Origin: Candidatus Colimorpha enterica
GTDB lineage: Bacteria > Bacillota > Clostridia > Oscillospirales > CAG-272
DNA length: 5,341 bases
Direction: 5' to 3'
Assembly (NCBI GenBank): GCA_000433515.1
Contig: FR891221.1
Location: 17,569-22,909, forward strand
In this document: positions 1 through 5,341 of the stretch, in pieces
Layout of the letters: each line of letters begins with the position of its first letter
How positions within the stretch are numbered: the first letter of the stretch is position 1
The notes under the pieces: model-generated
Told to the model about the DNA's origin: nothing
Seen by the model: only the letters and a program-made list of their open reading frames with translations
Database searches by the model: none
Program-made: the position numbers and the translations under genes

Positions 1-1454
1 GAGCCGTTTTTCGCCATCGGAAGGATCGCGTCCTTGATGTCCTCGTATGTGTAACCGAAGACCTTGTAAAGCCTGTCGCGTTCGTCCTGTGAGTGGTTTT
101 CGACCTTGTGATTGGGGATGGGAAGCTCCTTCAGCCTGACAAGGTTCATGTCAAGCCATTCGCCGTAGGGACGGCGGGCGGAATAGTATTCCTTGCACTC
201 CTCATCCGGGATCAGCTTCTTTTTTACGGTATCGACAAGCAGCATCCTGCCGGGCTCAAGTCGGCTCTTCTTCACGATTTTCTCAGCCGGAATGTCGAGG
301 ACCCCGACCTCGGAGGACAGGATGAGCATATTGTCGTCGGTTATGTAATATCTTGACGGGCGCAGACCGTTTCTGTCAAGCACCGCGCCGAGGGTGTCGC
401 CGTCGGAGAAAATGATAGCGGCGGGACCGTCCCACGGCTCCATCATGGTTGAATAGTAGTGGTAGAAATCGCGCTTTTCGCGGGTGATGTTCCGGTCGTT
501 TCTCCACGGCTCCGGAATGGTTATCATAACGGCAAGCGGAAGCTCAAGCCCGTTCATGACAAGGAATTCAAGCGTGTTGTCAAGCATTGCCGAGTCGGAA
601 CCCGCGGTATTGACGACGGGAAGTATCTTGTCCATGTCCTCGTCGCTGAAAATGCGGCTCTTCATTGTCTCCTCGCGGGCAAGCATACGGTCAACGTTTC
701 CGCGGATCGTGTTTATCTCGCCGTTGTGGAGGATGAAGCGGTTGGGGTGGGCGCGCTCCCAGCTCGGTGTTGTGTTTGTCGAGAAACGGGAATGAACGGT
801 GGCAATGGCACAGGCATAATCCGGGTCGCGCAGGTCGGGATAGAACGCGCGGAGCTGACCGACAAGGAACATTCCCTTGTAGACAACGGTGCGCGACGAG
901 AGCGACGAAACATAGGTGTTGTCGTTGCTCTGCTCGAACACCCGGCGGACAAGATACAGCCGTCTGTCAAAATCAAGCCCCCTGTTCACGCCCTCCGGTC
1001 TGCCGAGAAAGCACTGCATTATATAGGGCATACATTCCCGTGCGCGTTTGCCGAGGATATCGCTCTCAACCGGTACATCGCGCCAGCCGAGGAAGGGAAC
1101 ACCCTCCTTTGCCGCGATTATTTCGAACATTTTCTTCGCCTGACCGCGCTTCAGCGTGTCCTGCGGGAAGAAGAACATTCCGATGCCGTAATCGCGTTCG
1201 CCGCCGATTCCGATCCCCAGCTTCGCCGCCGCCTTTGCGAAAAATGCGTGCGGTATCTGGGTGAGTATGCCGACTCCGTCGCCGGTCTCGCCGTCGGCGT
1301 CTTTTCCTGCGCGGTGCTCGAGCTTTTCAACTATCGAAAGCGCGCGGTCAACTGTTTCGCGGCTCTTTTTTCCGTCTATGCTGACAACGGCGCCGATACC
1401 GCAGGCATCATGTTCGGCATCTTCTGCGAAAAGTCTTTGTTTGGGTGTAACCAT
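1..1454 (-). CDS. gltB: Glutamate synthase large subunit, N-terminal part (partial)
   Basis: This encodes the glutaminase portion of glutamate synthase (GOGAT). The enzyme moves the amide nitrogen of glutamine onto 2-oxoglutarate to give two glutamates, and is cytosolic. The 484 visible codons are open and the gene continues past base 1; full-length bacterial subunits are about 1500 residues. The start is ATG at 1454, with an AAGGA nine bases upstream. It gives a short propeptide ending HDA before CGIGAV, so Cys18 is the predicted mature N-terminal nucleophile of this Ntn-type class II amidotransferase. Other family motifs are LEHRAGKDADGETGDGVGIL (about 45-64), HSRFSTNT (221-228), HNGEINT (243-249), GSDSA (285-289), DRNGLRPSRY (360-369) and EPGRML (400-405). 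The last residues, LPMAKNG, match the entry to the central domain. The FMN/TIM-barrel and beta-helix domains and any gltD lie outside the window. The gene follows nadE by 47 bases and is probably co-transcribed with it. A stand-alone glutaminase-domain protein cannot be strictly excluded, because the 3' end is not seen. Confidence 0.96.
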   Translation of the reverse strand, partial: MVTPKQRLFAEDAEHDACGIGAVVSIDGKKSRETVDRALSIVEKLEHRAGKDADGETGDGVGILTQIPHAFFAKAAAKLGIGIGGERDYGIGMFFFPQDTLKRGQAKKMFEIIAAKEGVPFLGWRDVPVESDILGKRARECMPYIMQCFLGRPEGVNRGLDFDRRLYLVRRVFEQSNDNTYVSSLSSRTVVYKGMFLVGQLRAFYPDLRDPDYACAIATVHSRFSTNTTPSWERAHPNRFILHNGEINTIRGNVDRMLAREETMKSRIFSDEDMDKILPVVNTAGSDSAMLDNTLEFLVMNGLELPLAVMITIPEPWRNDRNITREKRDFYHYYSTMMEPWDGPAAIIFSDGDTLGAVLDRNGLRPSRYYITDDNMLILSSEVGVLDIPAEKIVKKSRLEPGRMLLVDTVKKKLIPDEECKEYYSARRPYGEWLDMNLVRLKELPIPNHKVENHSQDERDRLYKVFGYTYEDIKDAILPMAKNG

Positions 1455-1463
1455 GACATGGAT

Positions 1464-1468
1464 TCCTT
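1464..1468 (-). promoter_or_regulatory. Ribosome binding site of gltB
   Basis: On the minus strand AGGAAAGGA ends nine bases before the ATG at 1454. It supports that start over an overlapping out-of-frame ATG at 1459, which opens a frame of fewer than 30 codons. Confidence 0.7.
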
Positions 1469-1501
1469 TCCTGCGCCTGCAAATACCGGATGCGGTCTTT
1501 C

Positions 1502-3418
1502 TTACAGGCTGTCAAGCTCCTTCATCCACACTGCGAACGACGCATCGGACGGCATACGCAGATCCCCGCGCGGGGAGAGCGTCACGGTTCCGACCTTCGG
1601 TCCGTCTGGCATACAGGAGCGTTTGAACTGCTGGATGAAGAAGCGTCTGACGAACGTTTTCAGCCAGTGAAGTATTGTATCGTCGGTATAAGCCCCGGCG
1701 TAGGCGTATTTTGCAAGTCTGAATATCTTTGCGGGAGACGAGCCGAAGCGCATCATGTGATACAGGAAGAAATCATGAAGCTCGTACGGCCCCACAAGAT
1801 CCTCTGTTTTCTGGGCGATCTCACCGTTTTCCTTTGCCGGAAGAAGCTCCGGGGAGACGGGAGTATCAAGGATATCGTACAGCACCCCGGCAAGCGCCCC
1901 GCCGCTTTTTTCCGCCTCGTATCTCACGATATAGCGGACAAGCGTTTTCGGGACAGAGGTGTTAACGCCGTACATCGACATATGGTCGCCGTTGTAGGTC
2001 GCCCAGCCGAGGGCAAGCTCCGAAAGATCTCCCGTCCCGATGACGAGCCCGCCGGTCTTGTTGGCAATGTCCATCAGCACCTGGGTTCTCTCACGCGCCT
2101 GACAGTTTTCGTACGTCACGTCAAGAATGCTCTCGTCATGCCCGATGTCGGCAAAGTGCTGCCTTACCGCCGCCGTGATGTTTATCTCCGACACCGAGAC
2201 GCCAAGCTCCTCGCAGAGCCTGACCGCATTCGATTTCGTGCGCTTTGTGGTGCCGAAGCAGGGCATTGTCACTGCCTTTATGTCGTGCCTGTCGCGGCCG
2301 AGAATGTCCATCGCGCGGACGGCGACAAGAAGGGCAAGAGTGCTGTCAAGCCCGCCGGAAATCCCGATGACGGCGGTTTTTGCCCGCGCGTGCTCAAGGC
2401 GCTTTTTCAGACCGTATGACTGGATTCTGAGTATCGCCCCGGCGCGCTCGTTTATCTGCGCGTCATGCGGCGGGACGAACGGGTTGCGGTCGAAATGCCG
2501 GGTCAGCTCGGTTTCACGTATCTCCTGCGGGAATATGACCTCATATCCTCCGGGGACAACGTCATAGGTGGTTATCCTGTGGCGCTCGTGCGTAAGGCGG
2601 GCAACGTCGATCTCGCTGACTATAAGACCGTTTTCCTCAAACGGGCGGTTTTCGGCAAGCAGAGTCCCGTTTTCCGCGATTATATGGTGGTTCGAGAACA
2701 CCATATCCTGCGTCGATTCCGAAGGTGCCGCGTTGCTGTACACATATCCGCAGGCAAGCCGCGCCGAGGTCGAGGAGACGAGCAGCCGCCTGTAGCCCTC
2801 TTTTCCGATCACCTCATCAGAGGCGGAGGGGTTGCAGATTATGTTCGCACCGGAAGCGGTGAGCCTTTCGCACGGCGGGCAGGGAACCCACAGATCCTCG
2901 CATATTTCAATGCCGAAGCTGTAATCCCGAAGCGCCCCGTGCCGGAATACGATCCCGTTTCCGAACGGAACGTCCTGACCGCAGAGCTTCACGGTGCGGA
3001 CATCGTCTCCGAGAATCTTTCCGGACGAGAACTGGCGCGCCTCGTAAAATTCTCCGTAGCCCGGAATATATGTTTTCGGAACCAGCCCGAGGATCCTTCC
3101 GCCGTGTATGACCGCCGCGCAGTTGAACAGCTTTCCGAGGTAACGGAACGGAAGCCCCAGAACCGTTACCGGATAAGCTCCGGCAGTGTCGGCGCAGATC
3201 TTCTCAAGCGAAGGTTCAACCGAATCAAGAAGCGCATCGGAAAGGAACAGATCTCCGCAGGTGTACCCGGTCAGGCACAGCTCCGGAAGGACAAGAAGGT
3301 TTACACCGCTCCTGTCCGCTTCGGATATCCTTTCGGTTATGCGTCCGGCATTTGATAATGTGTCGGCAACGGTTATCCCTACCGAGCCTGCCGCGGTTTT
3401 AATAAAGCCCTGTTTCAT
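1502..3418 (-). CDS. nadE: Glutamine-dependent NAD+ synthetase
   Basis: This enzyme catalyses the last step of NAD+ synthesis: nicotinic acid adenine dinucleotide is adenylated with ATP and amidated with ammonia released from glutamine. The 638-residue protein is the long two-domain form. Residues about 8-270 are a nitrilase-type glutaminase with the Glu-Lys-Cys triad visible as E46 (LPELCLTGY), K115 (PKTYIPGYGEFYE) and C173 (GIEICEDLW). Residues about 320-638 are the synthetase. They carry the PP-loop SGGLDS (354-359), MPCFGTTKRTKSNA (385-398) and GTGDLSELALGWATYNGDHMS (461-481), all diagnostic of NadE. Length and layout resemble the Mycobacterium tuberculosis enzyme. I chose ATG 3418 because the nitrilase fold begins right after it. 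The frame extends upstream to a TTG at 3463, but that codon would lie about a dozen bases from the predicted transcription start and has no ribosome binding site. The ATG itself lacks a close strong Shine-Dalgarno sequence; see the leader hairpin. The stop is TAA. Confidence 0.96.
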   Translation of the reverse strand: MKQGFIKTAAGSVGITVADTLSNAGRITERISEADRSGVNLLVLPELCLTGYTCGDLFLSDALLDSVEPSLEKICADTAGAYPVTVLGLPFRYLGKLFNCAAVIHGGRILGLVPKTYIPGYGEFYEARQFSSGKILGDDVRTVKLCGQDVPFGNGIVFRHGALRDYSFGIEICEDLWVPCPPCERLTASGANIICNPSASDEVIGKEGYRRLLVSSTSARLACGYVYSNAAPSESTQDMVFSNHHIIAENGTLLAENRPFEENGLIVSEIDVARLTHERHRITTYDVVPGGYEVIFPQEIRETELTRHFDRNPFVPPHDAQINERAGAILRIQSYGLKKRLEHARAKTAVIGISGGLDSTLALLVAVRAMDILGRDRHDIKAVTMPCFGTTKRTKSNAVRLCEELGVSVSEINITAAVRQHFADIGHDESILDVTYENCQARERTQVLMDIANKTGGLVIGTGDLSELALGWATYNGDHMSMYGVNTSVPKTLVRYIVRYEAEKSGGALAGVLYDILDTPVSPELLPAKENGEIAQKTEDLVGPYELHDFFLYHMMRFGSSPAKIFRLAKYAYAGAYTDDTILHWLKTFVRRFFIQQFKRSCMPDGPKVGTVTLSPRGDLRMPSDASFAVWMKELDSL

Positions 3419-3428
3419 GGTATTCAGA

Positions 3429-3448
3429 TTTCCGCTTTTTCGCGGAAA
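3429..3448 (-). promoter_or_regulatory. Hairpin in the nadE leader between an SD-like element and the start codon
   Basis: On the minus strand TTTCCGC (3448-3442) and GCGGAAA (3435-3429) form a perfect 7-bp stem with a 6-base loop, GAAAAA. GAAAGGA (3457-3451) lies two bases upstream, and the nadE ATG lies ten bases downstream. In linear sequence the purine-rich element is 32 bases from the ATG, too far for normal initiation. With the hairpin folded, about 12 unpaired bases remain between them. The pairing is directly visible; the role in initiation is inference. No U-tract follows, so it is not a terminator on this strand. Confidence 0.5.
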
Positions 3449-3481
3449 AGTCCTTTCGTGCAAATATTACTTTTAATATAT

Positions 3482-3510
3482 ATTATACACGCAGAACGCC
3501 GTCATTACAA
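3482..3510 (-). promoter_or_regulatory. Predicted sigma-70-type promoter of nadE
   Basis: On the minus strand a perfect -10 box TATAAT (3487-3482) is preceded, after a 17-base spacer, by TTGTAA (3510-3505). That -35 box matches TTGACA at four of six positions. Transcription would start near 3475, giving a leader of about 57 bases before the nadE ATG. Downstream of the -10 the DNA is AT-rich and includes the 12-base palindrome TAATATATATTA. The promoter lies in the only AT-rich gap between the genes and would serve nadE and probably gltB independently of the T-box upstream of asnB. Confidence 0.65.
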
Positions 3511-3527
3511 GCCCCGTAACGGTCGTT
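3495..3527. repeat. Imperfect inverted repeat between asnB and nadE
   Basis: On the minus strand AACG-A-CCGTTA (3527-3517) pairs with TGACGG-CGTT (3504-3495), giving 10 bp including one G-U pair and one bulged A, around a 12-base loop. It begins six bases after the asnB stop codon. A run of six Ts (3526-3531) follows the stem on the plus strand, whereas on the minus strand the run of As precedes it and no U-tract follows. It is therefore a poor intrinsic terminator for asnB. It looks more like one for plus-strand transcription, although there the G-U becomes a C-A mismatch. The -35 box of the nadE promoter falls in the loop, so an operator role is also possible. Confidence 0.4.
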
Positions 3528-3532
3528 TTTTG

Positions 3533-5113
3533 TCATTTTCCGCTGTCGCCGTAGTTTGAAAGCACGCGGGCTGACGGGTCTTTTACGTCACAGCCCCTCC
3601 AGCTTTTGTTCGGCATCCAGAAATCCGCGACCATTTCCGCCTGTCCGGGGTAATATTCCTCGAATATCTCGCGGTAAAGGAGCGATTCCTTTGTGAACGG
3701 ACGGGCGAAATCATACTTTGCCGATTTTTTCTCAAAGTCGGCGTCAGAGTATACCCTTCCGGCATATTCCTTGAGATAATCGACCATAGAGTGACCGACC
3801 GCATCGGAAAAAGCGGCTTTTTCGCGCATCAGAATGTCCTCCGGAAGAAGATCGCCGATGAAAGCGCGGCGGAGCAGGTATTTTCCCTTGCCGTAGCGGT
3901 TCATCTTCATCTCCGGGTCAATGCTCATGACGTATGACACAAAATCAATGTCGCCGAACGGCACGCGCGCCTCAAGAGAGTTTGACGAAATGCACCTGTC
4001 GGCGCGGAGAACGTCGTACATATAAAGCTCGCGGATGCGCTTTTCGGCTTCCTTCTGGAATTCCTCCGCCGACGGCGCGAAATCCGTGTATTTGTAGCCG
4101 AAAAGCTCATCGGATATCTCCCCTGTCAGAAGAACCCGTATGTCGGTGTTTTCGTGGATGTACTTACAGACAAGATACATTCCCACCGACGCGCGGATCG
4201 TCGTTATATCGTATGTGCCGAGGACCGATATGACCTTCGGAAGCGCCGCAATGACGTCGTCCTTCGAGATTATGACCTCCGTGTGGTCGCTTCCGATGTA
4301 GTCGGCGACCTCTTTCGCGTATTTCAGGTCGATAGCGTCGCCGCTCATGCCGATGGCAAAGGTCTTTATCGGCTTTTTCAGAAGCCGCGCCGATACCGCG
4401 CAGACAAGCGATGAGTCAAGCCCGCCGCTCAGCAGGAACCCGACCGGAGCATCCGCGTCAAGCCGTTTTTCGATCCCGGCAATCAGTTTGTTCTTTATGT
4501 TGAGACATACGGTGTCGATGTCGTCGTGAATATATGTATCCGCCTTCGATATGTCCCGGTAGCGGATGAATTTTCCGCCGGCATAGTAATGTCCGGGAGG
4601 GAAGGGAATGACCTTTTTGCAAAGCGGAACAAGGTTCTTTGCCTCGCTTGCGAAGATTATCGCCCCCTCGGAGTCGTAGCCGCAGAACAGCGGACGGATC
4701 CCTATCGGATCGCGCGCGGCGATGAATTCCTTCTTTTCGCCGTCATAGATTATCATGGCAAATTCCGCGTCGAGCTTTTCAAACATCCCGACACCGTATT
4801 CACGGTAGAGCGGGAGAAGTATCTCGCAGTCGGAGTCGCCGGCAAAAACATAGCCCTTCCTTTCAAGCTCCTTTTTCACCGGTCTGAAGCCGTATATCTC
4901 GCCGTTGCAGACAAGACGGTCGCCGCCCAGCGCAAAAGGCTGCATCCCCTCCGGGGTAAGCCCCATTATCGCCAGACGCTGAAATCCCATAAAGCCCTTT
5001 TCAAGCGGAATGAACCGCATATCGTCGGGACCTCTCGACGTTGTTTTGAGAAAAGCCTCGCGAAGCTCCTTTTCCGGAATTGCTTTTCCGGAGTAACCGA
5101 ATATCGAACACAT
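3533..5113 (-). CDS. asnB: Asparagine synthetase B, glutamine-hydrolysing
   Basis: This enzyme makes asparagine from aspartate, ATP and glutamine through a beta-aspartyl-AMP intermediate, in the cytosol. The 526-residue protein resembles Escherichia coli AsnB (554) along its whole length. The start at 5113 is fixed by chemistry: Met is removed to expose Cys2 (MCSIFGYSG), the glutaminase nucleophile. The frame stays open upstream into the T-box leader, but those starts would bury the cysteine. The glutaminase domain (2 to about 190) shows SRGPDD (26-31), R46, NGE (70-72), SDCE (94-97) and RDPIGIRPL (134-142). The synthetase domain shows the PP-loop SGGLDSS (229-235), YDITTIRAS (301-309), GEISDELFG (331-339) and EARVPF (381-386). 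The C-terminal REKAAFSD, LLYREIFEE and DPSAR stretches also match the E. coli type. One oddity is that the usual GEGSDE(V/L)FGGY signature reads GEISDELFGY, with Gly to Ile at 333 and one Gly missing. GAGG ends nine bases before the ATG. The T-box leader upstream should make expression respond to tRNA-Asn charging. Confidence 0.96.
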   Translation of the reverse strand: MCSIFGYSGKAIPEKELREAFLKTTSRGPDDMRFIPLEKGFMGFQRLAIMGLTPEGMQPFALGGDRLVCNGEIYGFRPVKKELERKGYVFAGDSDCEILLPLYREYGVGMFEKLDAEFAMIIYDGEKKEFIAARDPIGIRPLFCGYDSEGAIIFASEAKNLVPLCKKVIPFPPGHYYAGGKFIRYRDISKADTYIHDDIDTVCLNIKNKLIAGIEKRLDADAPVGFLLSGGLDSSLVCAVSARLLKKPIKTFAIGMSGDAIDLKYAKEVADYIGSDHTEVIISKDDVIAALPKVISVLGTYDITTIRASVGMYLVCKYIHENTDIRVLLTGEISDELFGYKYTDFAPSAEEFQKEAEKRIRELYMYDVLRADRCISSNSLEARVPFGDIDFVSYVMSIDPEMKMNRYGKGKYLLRRAFIGDLLPEDILMREKAAFSDAVGHSMVDYLKEYAGRVYSDADFEKKSAKYDFARPFTKESLLYREIFEEYYPGQAEMVADFWMPNKSWRGCDVKDPSARVLSNYGDSGK

Positions 5114-5122
5114 AGTACAGTA

Positions 5123-5126
5123 CCTC
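5123..5126 (-). promoter_or_regulatory. Ribosome binding site of asnB
   Basis: GAGG on the minus strand ends nine bases before the ATG at 5113 and lies just downstream of the leader terminator's U-rich tract. It decides the start in favour of the Met-Cys codon pair over upstream in-frame ATGs. Confidence 0.7.
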
Positions 5127-5129
5127 ATC

Positions 5130-5200
5130 AATAAAATAACAGCGCACAGCTCACCCGGGAAACAGCTTTTGTTTCTCATAATAGGGCGAAGCTGTGCGCT
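5130..5200 (-). terminator. Leader terminator of the asnB T-box
   Basis: AGCGCACAGC (5200-5191) and GCTGTGCGCT (5150-5141) are a perfect 10-bp inverted repeat. Beyond a single bulged U the stem continues as TCGCCC (5189-5184) with GGGTGA (5156-5151), including one G-U pair. A further small hairpin, GAAACA (5175-5170) with TGTTTC (5164-5159), sits in the loop. The stem is followed by GTTATTTTATT (5140-5130), a U-rich release tract. The TCGCCC strand is also the 3' arm of the antiterminator, which explains the switch. Confidence 0.85.
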
Positions 5201-5216
5201 CGCGGTACCACCTATT
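5180..5216 (-). promoter_or_regulatory. T-box antiterminator
   Basis: The textbook architecture is visible. Helix A1 pairs AATAGG (5216-5211) with CCTATT (5185-5180). The 7-base bulge TGGTACC (5210-5204) captures the tRNA acceptor end. Helix A2 pairs GCGA (5203-5200) with TCGC (5189-5186). The UGG of the bulge would pair with the CCA of uncharged tRNA, and the following U faces the discriminator base. The 3' strand of this element is reused in the terminator, so the two folds exclude each other. Confidence 0.88.
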
Positions 5217-5228
5217 TTGGTTCTCACG

Positions 5229-5252
5229 GGAATCGGCGATTATCGCAATTCC
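5229..5252 (-). promoter_or_regulatory. Stem III-like hairpin of the T-box leader
   Basis: GGAAT (5252-5248) pairs with ATTCC (5233-5229), and inside it GCGA (5246-5243) pairs with TCGC (5239-5236) around a UAA loop, with a small asymmetric internal loop between. Its position just before the antiterminator is that of Stem III in T-box leaders. Confidence 0.55.
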
Positions 5253-5322
5253 TTTCCCTTTGACGGGGGAGTCCGGCTCTCTTACTTGCCTTGAAACGGC
5301 TTTCTGTTCGCTGCTCGGGAGT

Positions 5323-5325
5323 GTT
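5323..5325 (-). promoter_or_regulatory. Candidate specifier triplet AAC (asparagine)
   Basis: AAC on the minus strand is followed by the conserved purine (A) and then CTCCCGAGC, the arrangement seen at the 3' side of the Stem I specifier loop in many T-box leaders. It pairs with the GUU anticodon of tRNA-Asn and matches the downstream gene. The assignment is by position and context only, since the opposite strand of the specifier loop is not in the window. Confidence 0.7.
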
Positions 5326-5341
5326 CTTTCACGCGGTGGAG

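Larger units (their letters stand above)
5130..5341 (-). promoter_or_regulatory. T-box riboswitch leader of asnB (5' part outside window)
   Basis: This leader RNA binds a specific tRNA and lets transcription continue into the gene only when that tRNA is uncharged. The decisive sequence is AGGTGGTACCGCGA (5212-5199), which matches the T-box consensus AGGGTGGNACCGCG. The RNA reads from 5341 downward. First comes the 3' strand of Stem I with candidate specifier AAC followed by ACTCCCGAGC (5322-5313). Next is an AGTA...GCCGG...CCCCCGTC stretch (about 5286-5262) consistent with the Stem II/IIA-B region. A Stem III hairpin, the antiterminator and a competing terminator follow. The 5' strand and apical loop of Stem I, and the promoter, lie beyond 5341. 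Placement directly before asnB agrees with an asparagine specifier: low Asn-tRNA(Asn) would switch asparagine synthesis on. Confidence 0.93.

Noticed and set aside
1453..1459. Overlapping ATG at 1459 as the gltB start
   Set aside because: It is out of frame with the glutamate synthase reading frame and reaches a stop within 30 codons.
459..1670. 403-codon open frame on the plus strand
   Set aside because: It lies entirely opposite gltB and the end of nadE, has no recognisable domain or plausible ribosome binding site, and is explained by the codon bias of moderately GC-rich minus-strand genes that leaves few antisense stops. The minus strand there shows unmistakable glutamate synthase motifs.
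1490..3355. Plus-strand open frames of about 300 codons opposite nadE (1490-2419 and 2465-3355)
   Set aside because: They are antisense shadows of NAD+ synthetase. The translations are low-complexity Arg/Ala/Val-rich sequence with no family motifs.
3419..3463. 15-codon N-terminal extension of nadE from a TTG codon at 3463
   Set aside because: The TTG is roughly a dozen bases from the predicted transcription start with no ribosome binding site before it, and the extra residues lie outside the nitrilase fold. A leaderless-like start cannot be fully excluded.
4526..5134. 202-codon plus-strand open frame opposite asnB
   Set aside because: It is a shadow of the AsnB glutaminase domain, and no plus-strand promoter or ribosome binding site is seen.
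5114..5227. 38-codon N-terminal extension of asnB
   Set aside because: Translation would run through the T-box antiterminator and terminator, and would leave the catalytic cysteine internal rather than at position 2.
1..5341. CRISPR array, insertion sequence, tRNA or rRNA gene, prophage or defence island
   Set aside because: No regularly spaced repeats, transposase, terminal inverted repeats or structural RNA sequence are visible. The window is housekeeping metabolism with a known riboswitch class, so no new biological system is claimed.

Overview
All three protein-coding genes lie on the minus strand, so the window reads right to left as: T-box leader, asnB (asparagine synthetase), nadE (NAD+ synthetase), then the 5' third of gltB (glutamate synthase large subunit), which runs off the left edge. 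No plus-strand gene is supported. The long plus-strand reading frames are shadows of these genes. Coding density is high, and the non-coding DNA is confined to the asnB leader (5114-5341), the 114-base asnB-nadE gap and the 47-base nadE-gltB gap.

The DNA is moderately GC-rich. A tRNA-sensing T-box riboswitch controls an amino acid biosynthesis gene, which points to Bacillota. The GC content and protein character fit an uncultured or gut-type Clostridia lineage, but this is inference and no genus is proposed.

Region by region (minus-strand direction): 5341 to 5130 holds the 3' part of a T-box leader. It contains a candidate asparagine specifier (AAC), Stem II/III elements, a canonical antiterminator with a UGGUACC bulge, and a competing intrinsic terminator. 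asnB (5113-3533) follows with a good ribosome binding site and the obligatory Met-Cys start. The gap to nadE holds an imperfect inverted repeat, a well-placed promoter (TTGTAA, 17 bases, TATAAT) and a leader hairpin between a Shine-Dalgarno-like element and the nadE start. nadE (3418-1502) is the long, two-domain, glutamine-dependent type. gltB (1454 to beyond 1) follows closely with its own ribosome binding site and no visible terminator or promoter between.

Functional theme: all three enzymes take the amide nitrogen of glutamine. AsnB and GltB use N-terminal-cysteine (Ntn-type) glutaminase domains, and NadE uses an unrelated nitrilase-type one. The locus therefore looks like a glutamine-nitrogen distribution cluster making asparagine, NAD+ and glutamate. 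Its first gene is gated by asparaginyl-tRNA charging, and nadE-gltB probably also has its own promoter. The families are well known. The points most worth following up are the regulatory RNA features and the arrangement of the cluster, not a new enzyme system.
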